A program made the translations under genes and the position numbers. A stretch of DNA of 64,000 nt, taken from the NCBI GenBank assembly GCA_003952965.2, contig CM025853.1, positions 4,156,802 through 4,220,801 on the forward strand, written 5' to 3'. A model generated the notes under the pieces. The model was not told the origin of the DNA. It made no database searches and saw only the letters and a program-made list of their open reading frames with translations. The stretch's first letter is position 1. Every line of letters begins with the position of its first letter. The stretch comes from Morella rubra (Eukaryota; Streptophyta; Magnoliopsida; Fagales; Myricaceae). This document shows positions 35,640 through 49,093 of the stretch, in pieces.

Positions 35640-38600
35640 AGGGCAAGGATAGAAATGAAGACAAAGAGGGTAAAGGATCAGAAGAGAATATATGGATGAG
35701 AGATGAGAAAGTGTTTTCCGTTAGAGAGTTGGAGGGTTTGGACAGACCCTGCACCTGAGACTGATGCAACGTCTTGGCTAACAAATTAACGCCTCATAAG
35801 TAATCACACGGCGATAGATATCTAGGAGAGAGAGAGAGCGCGTAGTTTTGGAGAGAGAAAGAGATAGAGGGGGTTGCTTGGTGGTGCGAATTTGGTTCTG
35901 CTTTCAACGTCTCTCCAAGTTTCTAACCTACACCTTCTACTTATAACCCACCTCGCTTACTTGTTTTATTTTATCAATTTTTTCAGCTCCAACCTAAAAC
36001 AAAACACAACAATAAGGGAAAAAAGGACAAATTTGATTTTTATAAATAAATTAATCAGCTTAGTATTCTTTCACTTATAAAGATTAATTAATTATATTAT
36101 AAACTGCTTGACTTTAGAAGTGAACAAAAAGCTATTGTCCCTAACCCTAATCCAAACGGCCAGCTTATCTTTAAATTTAAAACAAGATTGCAGCCTGTAA
36201 AATCTTGGCTTAAAGAGAATATAATAAAATTAATTAAAAAGGGGTGGGGGTTTGGTATTCTTGTTAGACTTGTGATGTTGTAGTACAACATGTGGGTGTT
36301 TTTTCGTTTTTAGGTTTTGATCACCTTTCAGACCTAACTAACAAATTAGCTTAGAAAGCTGCTCACAACTGCACGTGGAGATTCGGACATCTGCAGCTGC
36401 TCTTTGAGTCAAACATCTGGTCTTCCCGTTGTTGTGGAGTTGCTGTTCCAGAATGAAAAATTACACATCTATTATACGTTAACCTTATTAATTATATTGT
36501 TCAATATATTCTAGAATTAATTCGGCCTTACCCTTGCATTACGTATATTTCTCTATAAATTTTGGTCAAGATCATAAATCCAGTTCCAAAACCCTCTCTT
36601 GAAAATTGATGATGATCATGAAGTACTAGTTAAGTTGATGAAGGATATCAGATGATCCTCAGGATCTGAAATCTCTTAATGTGGATGCATATGCATGTAA
36701 ATTAAATTGATCGACGTGGTATAATAAGATATACTGAACAGAAATTTATTTTTTTTATTTTTTTATTTTTAAAGGAAAACCTTTAGAAACTAATGATAAT
36801 AATAAAATCTTAATTGAAACAACAAAACCATTGGATGCGCGGCAAATTCGATCCATTGGATGGGAGAAATCTTCAACTTGCATGGTGATGATCTGCGCAT
36901 GGGTTGATAGAAAATAGAGATCAAGTATATGTAGTAACCACTTGGGTATATATCCAGAAACAATTAAATGTGCATAATTGTATTCAGATCCTGGAAAATC
37001 CAAAAGATTACGTAAAATAATCTCTCGGTTTTTTTTGTTTTCTTTTCTCATTCAGAACCGTACACAAAGACAGCTTTCATCTTACACGGCTCCTTATATA
37101 TAAGTTATAAACGAAAGAAGAAATCATCTCAGGAATTCCCTATTATATTATCTTTGATAGCATTAAATATATATTTGCTAGTATTACTACATTTGAGAAA
37201 TATATGAATTGGCTAATTATAAATAGCCCGTACGTCTAGACTGCATAAGAAAAGTTTGTCAACATACATACCCCCAAGAAATTGACATTAATTAATTCCC
37301 AAATATGGCAGAACAGAAAGTGTTAGGATGAGTCGACAGAAATCAATATAAAATTATAAACAAATCTCTCTCTCTCTCCTCCCAACGCAACGCACGTACC
37401 AAATCTAAGCTTTAATTAAAGATGATGTACACTATACAGTATTCTAACACGAGAAATAGAGAATTAGCTTTACGTCTCAATTAATACACATTACAGCTAA
37501 CTACTCTATTTAAGGGTAGACAGGAAGCTGAATTAATTACTACCCTTAAAAGGGGAGACTAAACAGATAGCGGCCTACTCCTCTTATAAGAGAGACAAAT
37601 ATTACAAGCTTTAGAACCACGTACGAAATGTTGTTCAAGTTGGAGATACTATATACGTACGTATTCTCCTAATTCAAAGGAATTAGAGTAGAAATACAAT
37701 TTCCGGAAATAGAAAGCCAAATTGCACGTCGAGGAAATTAGCTTCTCAAAGTAATTGAGAAAAGCTAAAATTAAGTAGAATAAATTACAAGTAAAAGCGT
37801 CGTTTAAAACAAAGTTTGAAGTAAGAGTTTGTTCCTTATCAAGATTTTGTTTGACTCCTACCTAAATTTGTCCGTTTCAAATGTTCCTTCCCATGTTTCA
37901 AACCAAGGAACAAAACAAGGTGTACAACCACGAGAGATTTCACTTTTCATCCCCTAAAATGATATCCCTGACCAAGGCATAGGCTATATATATAACATCT
38001 ACGGATTTTGTTAAAAATAAAATAAAAGAGAAAATTATTTAGATTAAGAGATAAAGATAAGACTTAAGTGGTTCAATTCATAGACCTATATCTATTATCG
38101 AAAGGCTCAGTTAATGGGACATTTTTATATGCTCGCTTGTTTAAGGATGAGATTATTACAAAGAAAGTTTTATTTATAAGCCTTTGATTACAAGAGCTCT
38201 AACAATGTGAGACTTTAATAGATTCCAAACATTTTTCAGTTTCTATTTCCAAAATAAAAATCCCTATTGTACCTTCACAAACCAAGACCCTTTTTAAGAT
38301 TCTTTGGACCCTATATATATATATATATATTATAAATTTGAATATAAAGGATTATTTTCGTTGTAGTTTAATTTCATCCTTTTCAAGTCTTATTTTAATT
38401 ATAGTGTTTATGTTCATATTTTGTTCTGTATTTTAATTATACTTATAGATATATTTGTCTTGCTGTGAATATATATGTTTATAGTCGTTGGCTGTTATCT
38501 GAAAAATTATTTTTCTTTTTGTCAAAAACGTAAGAGAAGTTGACTCTTTTTAACACGTGGAATTTACACATAGGATTTAGCAACATATACAGCCAATAGC

Positions 38601-39563
38601 ATCAAACTGGTCGGTCATATACAGTTTACAGCTCCACACAAATTGAAGCGGAGTTTTATATTACGTTCGGGTCTTAGGGGCAAGACATTTTGATTGGGCG
38701 ACATCAGTCGTGGCATGTGTTTCTCAATATCTTAAATATAAAAATGCCAAATCCGACATCCAAACAGCACCTAAGAAAACATTAATATTTTAACGGGGAC
38801 ACGAGTCTCCATTTGACCGTTGGCCTAACATTCTGCAAGTAGGAGAAATTGCTTGCTGAAAAAGTGAGCGAAACCCAACTCCCATCTCTCACCAACCACA
38901 TGTCCGAATTCCGATAAGGAAAAGCACTGCCCAAGAGATTGCTAACTCAACAGTCTCAACTGTTTTCTTCAACTATAAACATCTTCCTCTTCCTCACAAC
39001 TTCTGACACCTCCTGAGTACGCTCGATAAAACACAATCGGCATCCGGTGAAAACTAACCTTTGAGAATCATTCTCTTCGTATTATTCTTTGGGATGAGCA
39101 ACACGAAAGTTTTCTCCACTAAATGCATCAAAATGAGATATATATTCAGAACTTATCATGCAAAATGATAGGTATTTGAAATATCAGTAAAATATGTGAC
39201 ATCAGTAAATGCACATCTACAAATATAGGAAAAATATATTTTTTACTTTGGAACTATTATAGCTTTTGCACTTTACACCAACAATTACGTTTGAAACATT
39301 ACACCCATAAACTACCAATCTCTAACACATTGCACTCCATTTTTTCTGTCAAATTAGACAGAAATTGATTTTTTTAAAACAAAATGATGATTATAACTTT
39401 AAATATAACTGGCTATTTTACTTTTTTAAGAACATAATCAATATTTTGTGTCAATAAAAAATCAATTTCCATTCAATTTGACAGGAAAAACAGACAGAGG
39501 GCACAAAGTTCAAAGTGCAAAACACATGATAGTTTATGGGTAAAAGTATATTTTCACCGTGTA

Positions 39564-39644
<81 letters not shown>

Positions 39645-42180
39645 TCATATTGGAGGTGTATGTGCACAACTTCTTTATTGGTTCTAGTATGATTGTTTCG
39701 GTGATACAATTAATCTTGCTCTTTTCATGGAACATGTTCATAGGAAAAGTAAGAGGCCATGGAACTTCCTCCTTCAATCCACTGCCCGCAGCCAAGCTTA
39801 GCAAAGCATTCAGCTGTGCACGTTGGCCTACCATGTATCTATATCCTTCAAGCTATGTCCAGCCCCAGGAAGCCACTTAGTTGCTATATTGGTCTTTCTA
39901 AAAACGCTTTGGTCACTACATGTGGAGATCTGAAATTCCCTAATTATTGATTATCAGTCCTAACCGCTTTCATGTACATAGTTCTTTTTCGACTGTTCAC
40001 CAGCTTTACCTACTTTTTCTGTCCAACACACAGGTTAGATTGACCCCATGAGCCAAGTTAGATAGTTTTGTTCGTGCGGGAAACTTCAAGTTCTTCAACA
40101 AATTTGCACGTTTTTATAAAGAAAATGTAGAATCACAGGGTTTCCCGTTGAAGCTGTCAATCCTAACAAAGGAAAACAATCTTCAGAAACAGAACCACCC
40201 AAAGGTAACCAGATAGGCAATTTGTCTGGTGAAACTTGAACCCAAATGTCCTTGCCAACCGGTCACCAAAACACTCCCTAGAATAAAAGTACTTGGGCTC
40301 CATTTATTTGATAGCCAATAGTGATCATCTGATCATCAATTAAATGGTGGATTGGGAGGATAACTAGGAAGTAACTTGGATATTATACAGATGGAGAGAA
40401 CGTTTTACTTCACATCTACTAGGCTACTAGTGTGAAACTTGAATTCCTGTACTAATTCTACCATTAGAAAAATATCAAGAATATTGGACTTCCACTTTAA
40501 AACAAAAGAAAATAAGGACAATGGTTATCAAAGCATATGCACATAAGTTGGTTTGCAGAGAACAGGCACATGTTTTTCATCCTGTTGTTTTCTGCTTTTA
40601 AGCAGAGGCCAAATTCTGTCTTATGCCCTGAAAATTGGTTCAAATCTGATTTGACTCGTATTCAGCTAGTTTAGAGGGGTTTTATGGGTCCACCAGTCTA
40701 AACTTCCCAACTGTAAAACCACCGAAAGCCAACTTGTGAACCAGTTGAAAGGATTGCTTTTGGTTCTGAGCTAGAATAAGGCGCCTACCTACCACTGTTA
40801 CAACAATCACCCTTTCACTACTTTGCTCCTTTATTGTACACCTTATTCCATTTGTATTTTCGTTGCTTATCATGTTCTCAAAATGTCCAGGCCATCTCTT
40901 TCACCACTGTATACCTTCATCCTTTAAGAGAATATAAATGGAAATTTTATTACATGTCATTTTTGTTGTGGAAAATTAGTAAAAAGAAACATGCTCATTG
41001 AGTGCAACTCACTTTTGGGCTTGTGGGTATTAGGTAGAAGACAGGGATGCAAGTGTCAATTGTTTGGCATGGATACATTCCTTTAAATAGAGTTCTGTAC
41101 TAACCTTGATGGAATATAGCACCTTTAAATTATGTAACAGAAACTCGATGTCTTCATTCTATGCCTTCAGGATCCATCTCTGTCGTTTTAAACTGGGAAG
41201 AAGCAGAAATCATCTGATAATGTTTCAGTAACTACATGTAACCTTGAAGTTTAGCACAGAATAAGTACATTTGAAGGGAATATCTAACATGAGCTACTGC
41301 AGCCATCAACAAGTTGTGTTTTCATTGATAAAGAACAGAGCTTCCACTATTGTCTTGGACGTGTAATTGAAGAAAACTCTTGCTTTATACTGTTAAGTGG
41401 GATATTCTATCAATAGCATGAGGAACAACTGCACTCAAGACCATTTCTTTCGGCTCAAGTGTAGATTGCCGCACTTAGCTCATAAAGTCCAAAATGATTG
41501 CAACATTTTGTCGTGTCCAAACTTGACCGACGCAGAGCTTAGATCTTTATAACAACCCAATCCATAGAGAATCATAAAGAAAAAGCATCAAGAATCTTCA
41601 ACATTACTCTAGAGTGCTGCAGCATTCACCGAAAGAAGGCCACTGAGATGATGACATACTCAGTATCCAACCGCAGACTTCCATTAGGCGCGCAAATTGT
41701 CGAATTCTGTGCCACGTTGTATTCCACTAACGTAGGAATTATTATATAAAGGCTACGTGTAGATGAAGGAATACCTGCAAGTCAACTGTTCCTCGCCTTC
41801 ACCGATTTTGATGTCATATCAGTCAAACATCAATGATAGTAAAAAAATAAGATGTGAGTGCTACCACTGAAATGGAAGGTTCCACCAAGATGGAAGGAAC
41901 ATCCTGATGTGCAAATGACGATAAAGAAGAGTAAGTTAGCTTTTGTGCAATATGCATATAAGAAGATTGTAAAAGCATATAGTCAAAACTATAATCAAAA
42001 GTATAGTGTCTAAAAGATCAGTATACTTTGTTCAAACCTCACGTGGAGAGGCGACAAAACTACAGTACGTGGTAGAAAGGTTTTGAAAAACACATTTAAC
42101 CAATATGATAGGCCTGAGACAACTACGTAGAGAGTGCTATACAAACAAAAGACATCATTATATGTATATATGGAAAATTA
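35640..42180. other. long intergenic stretch, no gene recognised
   Basis: Between the MYB gene and the MITE at 42181 I find no supported gene. Contents are AT-rich DNA, a CT run at 37365-37380, a TA run at about 38312-38328 and the compound microsatellite at 39569-39644. An open stretch at 39650-39880 has no family motif. The part near 40-42 kb could contain downstream 3' UTR material of the DPB2 gene. Confidence 0.5.
39569..39644. repeat. compound (GT)n(AT)n(AG)n microsatellite
   Basis: Three adjacent dinucleotide runs lie in an intergenic region. It is a highly mutable locus. Confidence 0.95.
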
Positions 42181-42363
42181 GGGGGGCGTTCGTTTGCCAA
42201 AATTTCGAGAATATTCCCGAAATTTTGAGAATCTTTACTTTATTGAGATTTATTGGAGTTTGTGAAAAGTAGAGTGTGTATGTGTAAAAGCTGAAAATTT
42301 TGAAATGTGTTTGTTTTGCTGGAAATTTCCATACCCCGAAATTTTAGAGAAAAGAACACCACC
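42181..42363. mobile_element. Harbinger-type MITE, relative of the nested copy
   Basis: It begins GGGGGGCGTTCGTTTGCC and ends AAAAGAACACCACC. The interior shares AAATTTCGAGAATATTCCCG and TTTATTGAGATTTATTGG with the reverse of 32656-32834. The flanks are TTA and TAG, so the target duplication is imperfect or worn. Confidence 0.65.
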
Positions 42364-43245
42364 TAGATGTATATATAGAAGTCTGTGTGAATGGCGTCTA
42401 CTACTGAGTTTCTTAACAAGGATTTGTAGGACCACTCTGTCCGTGCTTGGTCCCCAGAAAACACCTAATTCAAGTACAACACTAAGAAAACAAGGGATGA
42501 AATGCCATTGGGAAAACAGTAAGGGTAGACACAGGAGGAAAAAGAAGGTGGGATTGAATACTGACTTAAGTCCTCTTCATGCCTGAAAAATCAAAATTCT
42601 TTTGAAACTAACATGTTTAAAATATATGCATGTGCAAGTGTGGAAGGAAAAAAGCAAACAAACAAATACAACGCGAATAAACAAGAAATGTATTGTTAGT
42701 TCATGATTTCAATTCTAGGAGGCTGCATAGGTTAGATTCATCTACCTGGTACATATAACTAACATCAGGGGGGCAAAAACCACAAAATAAGACTGAAAAA
42801 CTGGAGAGAATAATAATAAGAATGTTGAAACCACTATCCTTTAGATTCTAAATCATCAAGAGGGAAATGCCATTTTCAGATTGTTGAGGGCATAATCTTT
42901 ACAGAGGAGACAATCAATGCATGAAGAATGAATCATTTTCATAAATAGTATTTACATACCAATAGGATTCTCTACTCCAGAAGTAAAATGTGCTTCCACT
43001 TAACAATATCAATTGCCTACTCTTCTGTACACCACGAATTTTTAGTGAATGAAGGCTACTTTAATTAAGTATTAGAACAGTTGAGGAGCTGTAACCCTAT
43101 TCCACCTAGCATCAGATTGGACTAGGGTATTTCCAGCTTATTCCCAACCTTATGCATTGAATCAGGTTGACCTGCTGAAGAATAGTGTTGGAAATCATTC
43201 TCGGATCCTTTCAAGGCTGACAGTTGAGCACCATTTCTCAAATGT

Positions 43246-46200
43246 CTACAGGGCTGACAATTCAACCTCCTGAGTGCAGGGACGATATGCCACAAATGTG
43301 TAGTCATTTGAGAAGGAACCGGGATTAAAGCAAGTGATTCCTGTGTATTTAAATGCCTTCTGCTCACTCCTGTCCCCTAGAACGATCTGGATGAGAAGAC
43401 AAAAAATTAAAAAAAAGGTCAGATTTGCTTATGTCAAGACTTACAGCTATGAGTCCTGATGGCTCATCCAGCAAGTTAAAGCTCTTTCTAGTTATTCAAT
43501 TTTACTTCTCAGTAATTAGCTCAAAAACAACCAATATGAAAATGTTAGTAATATCTGCATTATATCGCAAAAAGACTAACCAAAGTTCCTAGGAACTCAC
43601 TTTAAGGAAGAAAACAAAACACATTCACTTCAATGTGGGACTCTAAGACGATGCAATACAAACAACAATCTGTCAACCCCTAATGTTTATCCCAACAATG
43701 TAATTGAAGTAGTGTCCCGATCTCTCACACTCAAATCCCTTATATATTCATCAAGATCCACATATACTGTTGTATTCAAACGTCATGTCATTACTAATTT
43801 TACTCTAATTCTATTTGTGACAACTATGGGAAGCACTAACTGTATCTATATTATCTCCCAAAAGAATAGTCACAACCCAGAACTGGAACTCTCTAGAATC
43901 ACCTATGAAGCTTGATTTCACATTTTATACAATCAATGTGGAATTCATTACATTTATGCCTTAACAATCCATCCATTCAATAGAGGACTTGACACAAACT
44001 TTCTCAATCGGAAATAACACCATGTCATCCACTTCAAGCCTCCCTTTCTCAGCAAGGGCCATGTTGTACTGCAGTATGACACAGCCAAATTGACATCATT
44101 AGGTTTGCTCTGATATTATTTGTCATGACAAAGGGAAACACCGGCCACATCTATGCTACAGCCTCAGACTAAACAAAATTACAGTTAGATCTATTTAAAT
44201 TACTTATAAATCCAGTTTTACCTAGCATGGAACTTAACATCCATGCAACACCAAAATAATTTAACTACTCAACGTAGCACTAAGTACAACACCTTCATAA
44301 TTCACGTTATTACACATGATTACTCAAGTGGTTAGAACCACTTCTTCCTTGAATTGACGAGAAGAGACTGGGCATCTAATCAACATATCCAACCATTAGA
44401 ATCATCTAGTTGAGTTTATTTTAGCTTTCAACCTCTGATTACCATGGGTGACTGCCATATTTAGTGTGACAATTACAAGTTATTCTAGCAAGTACGGAAA
44501 AAAGAGCAACTCCCCACATACTAAACATTACAATTCACTCCACAAATACATTTGAGCTTAGTGTTGTGTCGTACCGTATGTGGAGTTGGATAGAGGTAGA
44601 GACAGTGGTCATAATTCCAGATTATCGGTTGTACAATAAGAGGTAGTGGACAGAGATGACTTTGATGAGTTATGGTAGCAACAAGCTGCAGAAGAAACTC
44701 AAAGGCAGTTAGCACCTTTAGTTAATACCAACAAGCAAATAAATCAGCAAACAATGTATCTGAAATATATACAGACATGGGATAGAAAAGATTACATGCT
44801 GAAAAGGATCACTAGTTTCTTCTGTAGATGGCGGAATCAGACATGAGCGACGCATTCTATATAGCAAATCCTGACGGAAGAATACAATTTCTTGAGTATG
44901 GAATTTGATTCTGCACTCACCCAAGATAACGGTGTAATTATAAGGAAAGCTAAAAACATATCAGTTGCCACATAGCAAGCAGGGAGATAATGTATTTGAA
45001 TTCCAGGCAGCAACGATGGTCTAATTAACTAAATTCTCTGACTTTCGCCATCAAGTGGTCCTCAAATCAAAAAACAACACAAGCTACAAATACAATTGAA
45101 TGCTGCATATATCAGGAGGACTTCTACAGGAGACTACAGTTAAGCTCATCATAGATCAGAAAGGACCTGCAAGGATTGCTTGAAAATATGGCATTTGGAA
45201 TGTGCTTCTGAAGCTCTTCAGTTAAATATTTAGGTAAAGCACACCTGGGTAGTGCTGTTGATGGACCTGAAAATGTCACAAATAGAATCCCTCAAGCACA
45301 CTACCATTAAGGAAAGTTTGAAGTATGTGATGGTCAGTTTAGTGCACCTGCATCATCAGGCCCCGGAATAAAAAGAAATCGACTCTGTTCTTTCAGCCGT
45401 GGATGGGCTCCAATCATTTGCCCTAGCTTGGCAAACTGTGATCTGCACAACTAGGTTGCTCATTAATACTTTCACACATCATATTCCCTCTTTTTCAATT
45501 ACCAGACAGCAGTAAGCTATCCCTCACCTGAGACTTGAGAAAGAATGGAAGGACAGGTTGCAAGGGTGAGAACAAAAATTCCCCATGAATACGAACAAGG
45601 AAGGAACCACCTCCACACTCTCAAAACCATCGAGGACAGTCTCTAGTTTTCCCATAACCTTCTCTTATGAAAAAGAAATATTAGATAATGCCAAGCTACT
45701 CGAGAAACGAGAGGGGAAGGGGGAAGACAGTAGGCATCACCTCTTCATTGTCTAGCCAAATGTCAGACAGTATGACAAACATTTCGTTAACTGCTTTCTT
45801 TTCCAACTCTGCAAGTCTGAGCTATTGGAATGGTATAGGAAATTGTAGGAATCCATAGACAACTTTTGGTTAAAAAACTGTAGGAAATGCTTTTTCAATT
45901 CTTAGTTATTTCAAAGGCACGATATAGGATACATTCTCCTCCTTAGATAGTATGCCACCACCAAAGTAGTCATGTCCTGCAAGTACTTTGATAGACTTAT
46001 CTCGGTCTTCTAATGGAGGAAATCCACACGTAACAACCTTCACAAAGAAAAACAAGCTTTTATAATCAAGAAATCAACTCGCCGAATGCCTATGGAGCTT
46101 TGAAAGTTAGCAACATCAATGCCTTGCAGCAACTCAGGGAGCTTTGAAAGTAATAGCAACATCAATGAAGTTTGCAGCAACTCATGAGCTTAATATGTTA

Positions 46201-48980
46201 CAATTTGGAAATTCAGTTAAGGTCAAAGGAGCCACAAGACCAGAATAAGGTCAGGCACTTTTATCATGCTATCAATCAATCATCAAAATCAACATATGGG
46301 TCTCAAAACAATACCAATAGAAAAGGCTATCAAGTAGTAGGTCTCTATTCAACAACTGCCTTCACGCAGACTATGATAACTAGATGATCTTGGACCATCA
46401 GCTCGTAGTTATCCCATTAGATGAAGTTGCTATCTGATCTAAACATTAGAAGGTTTAAAACACTTTCAATATTTGAGAGAAACTGGTGGACATTTCAGTA
46501 ATATACAAATGACTGAAATTCAAGACAAAATTGATAGAGGAAACAAAGACTTTTAAGGGATAATCTGTGAGCTTTTGTAGATGTCTAACTTTGTGCCTAT
46601 GATACTGATGTAATCTCGATCTATTAGAGCAGGGAGTAGGCCACTAACATTCACATTTTTAACGCTCACGGTAATATCCTCCAGCTCCATCGAGATAGAG
46701 TGGATTATGAGATCAAGAACTTGCATTGTCACTCCAACTTTTGCTGCACTTCAGCACCTTTATACGCAAATTACACTGTTTTCAATAAAGTTGCTAGGAG
46801 AACAACCTAATATTACATAAGAGACACCATATTTCGATAAAAACCTTAGATGGTTGGTGTTTATATGAGTGACCATACTTTCAACTTAGAGACAACAATT
46901 GGCATGAATATTGTCATTATCACGAGAATTAATAACACCATCAATGCAAAGCATGACTACCGAGCTCTACCAAAAAGTTGATGTTTTGAATCTCAATGTC
47001 CCACGTGCGCTGCTCCAAATGGTCATGGAAGGAACAAAAACACCTTTACAGAAAGTGCACCAATACCACCCGTTCTTAAACAAACTATCACAGATCAATA
47101 TCCCCAAAATTAAATTCTAGCACAGGCGCATAAAAATTTGAAACACTATTTGTACAAAATTCATATTTAGTGGGCCAGGTTTCAAGACAATGAAGTATTA
47201 CACCAACCTGAAATAAACCCTCTAGGAGCATCTCACCCTCCGCCACCACTATGGTATTCTCTAAGAAAAAACCTGTAGTTATCTTGTATTCTTTGTCAAA
47301 GAAAGATGCTGATTTTAAATCTCCATTCTGGTGGAATCTAAATGACTGCAGCCTTTCACATTGGACAAGTAAAACATAAATGAGGACAATGGAGGTACAT
47401 CCCTTAGAATCATTTTTGATGCAGTTAGAAAACACATAATTCATGATTTATTCCCTGTGTTAGATGTGCCCGGTGTACAGAGTTCAGACAGATGTTATTC
47501 ACTTCCCTTCAAATACTTTACGACCATTTACAAGAGAACAAATAGATAATTAAGAAGACAGTAAAAAATAGGTTTTGCAAGGAGTCTTTGATTTCACGAC
47601 ATATGTATCTGTCCATTGACAAACCTACTCTTCATGTGTTTTGCATTGACAAATAGGCAATGCTGAAATGCCTTCATACAAAAACCCACAGATGGAAGCA
47701 TCACGGAAATGTGAATACCAAGGCAGATGAACATTCAGCATAGCCAACTCAAACTAGTGTACCAGACAGAATTATGAAGATTTACATGCTACTAAGTAAT
47801 AGGAGAACTCATTAATTAAAATAGTGCAGCTTGCTCAAACATGGATGAACAAAAAAGAGCATGCTTTCAGATCTTGCAGTGAAGCACTTTACTTCCTACA
47901 AGTATAATAAGCATTCAGTAAATCGTGTTGATAGGATATTGCATTAGATAGATTGATTTGGACGGAAGCAGTTAGGTCTTCCAAATAAAAATGCCCATCC
48001 TCCAACTGAGATATCACACCCATGACCCATCTTCTCCCTGTCTGACCAACAAGAGACTGAATCGGCGAAATCTGTGAAATATATCATGCAAAAAGATAGA
48101 TGCTCTTTCAGAACTGATATGACACATTGAATTTAAAAGTTGAATTCCAATTCTCAAGGCCCAATCCAAAAATCATAGAAATGCGCAAATTTGAGGTTTT
48201 TGCAACAGTACCTCACAACTTCCAAAGTGTGATCTTTCCGTATCAAATGCAGGTTTAGAAAAATGCTGATCGCGAACAAGCCTCTGGAACAGCAAGAGGA
48301 ACCTATCCCTGTACAACGATGCTTTAGTAGAAGCCTCGCCATGAATAGGTAGGTTTCCAGTATACCTAGGATCAGAACAATAGAACACAATCAACCGAAA
48401 TACTTGAATCTCCAAGTCACCATACCACAATTCTTTCAATATTCGTCCTTTTTTCCAATTTTCGAAAAATATTTACGGAAATTGTAAACATCAAAATTAG
48501 TCAATAAGCCAGGGAGACATACTCGTAGAATGTCTTTTTGATGGGATCGTAGCGGAATTTGGGGACCAAGAAGACATCGATAACTCGAATAGAGGACCCC
48601 GAAGGACCGGCAGTGCCGCCGTCATTATCGAGGCTGTCTTCAGTGGCGCCTGCGGCTTCCGCTTTCAACAAAAGGCTCACGACCCGGTGAACCGGCTCCT
48701 TGTCGATTATTGAAGATTTCACTGCCCCATTGGCCATTAACAGTCAGACAGAGTATAAGAATCAAGGCATTGGAATAATGAAAACTTAAAGAAAAAGGAC
48801 TGAAATTATGAAAATTAAGGAAGAGTACGGGATTCGTGCTCGAGCTGGTCGAGGAGGAGGTCGATAGCGTCGTCTTCGGCGCCCTGGAAGCGGTTGACGA
48901 AGGAGAGGATCTCGTCCAGAGCCTCCACTTTGAGGGTGTACCCTCTGATCTTTGTACCTTCTTCCTTATCGTCGAAGCGT

Positions 48981-49022
<42 letters not shown>

Positions 49023-49093
49023 CGGAGCTTCGTTTCCTCGATGCGAAAAAAGGGCGGGAAGAGAGGCTGATTGAAAAAAATAAAATATTTCAA
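43246..49093 (-). CDS. DPB2: DNA polymerase epsilon subunit 2 (DPB2/POLE2)
   Basis: This is the B subunit of the leading-strand replicative polymerase, which stabilises the catalytic subunit and links it to the CMG helicase. Exons (minus): 49093-48829, 48721-48523, 48365-48212, 48071-47940, 47285-47208, 46037-45933, 45821-45741, 45658-45528, 45442-45348, 45266-45167, 44910-44796, 44685-44575 and 43386-43246; total 568 residues. Landmarks in order: an N-terminal helical domain (IRGYTLKVEALDEILSFVN, SSIIDKEPVHRVVSLLL), the OB fold (VGQTGRRWVMGVISQLEDG, KITTGFFLENTIVVAEGEM), and the inactive phosphoesterase domain (CGFPPLEDRD, VILSDIWLDNEE, SLFVFMGNFCSH, RFLFIPGPDDAG, EIVFFRQDLLYRMRR, FNPGSFSNDYTFVAYRP). 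It ends VELSAL as in the family. The family is usually about 527 residues. Intron 4 looks U12 AT-AC and intron 6 U12 GT-AG. The start is uncertain: the ATG expected from family resemblance (48984) is out of frame. Confidence 0.9.
48984..49020. repeat. (CT)n microsatellite at the DPB2 start
   Basis: A CT run on the plus strand gives GAGAGA immediately before the ATG at 48984 on the coding strand. If translation starts further upstream at 49093, it encodes an Arg-Glu repeat. Confidence 0.95.

Noticed and set aside
39451-39950. Overlapping open frames on both strands around the compound microsatellite
   Set aside because: Much of the minus-strand frame translates the microsatellite (YIYIHTHTH), and the rest shows no family motif.
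47880-47940. A GT donor at ACTTGTAGG or AGGAAGTAAAG as the end of DPB2 exon 4
   Set aside because: Every pairing tried with acceptors near 47285 gives a stop or breaks the conserved NLSNA-KITTGFF junction.
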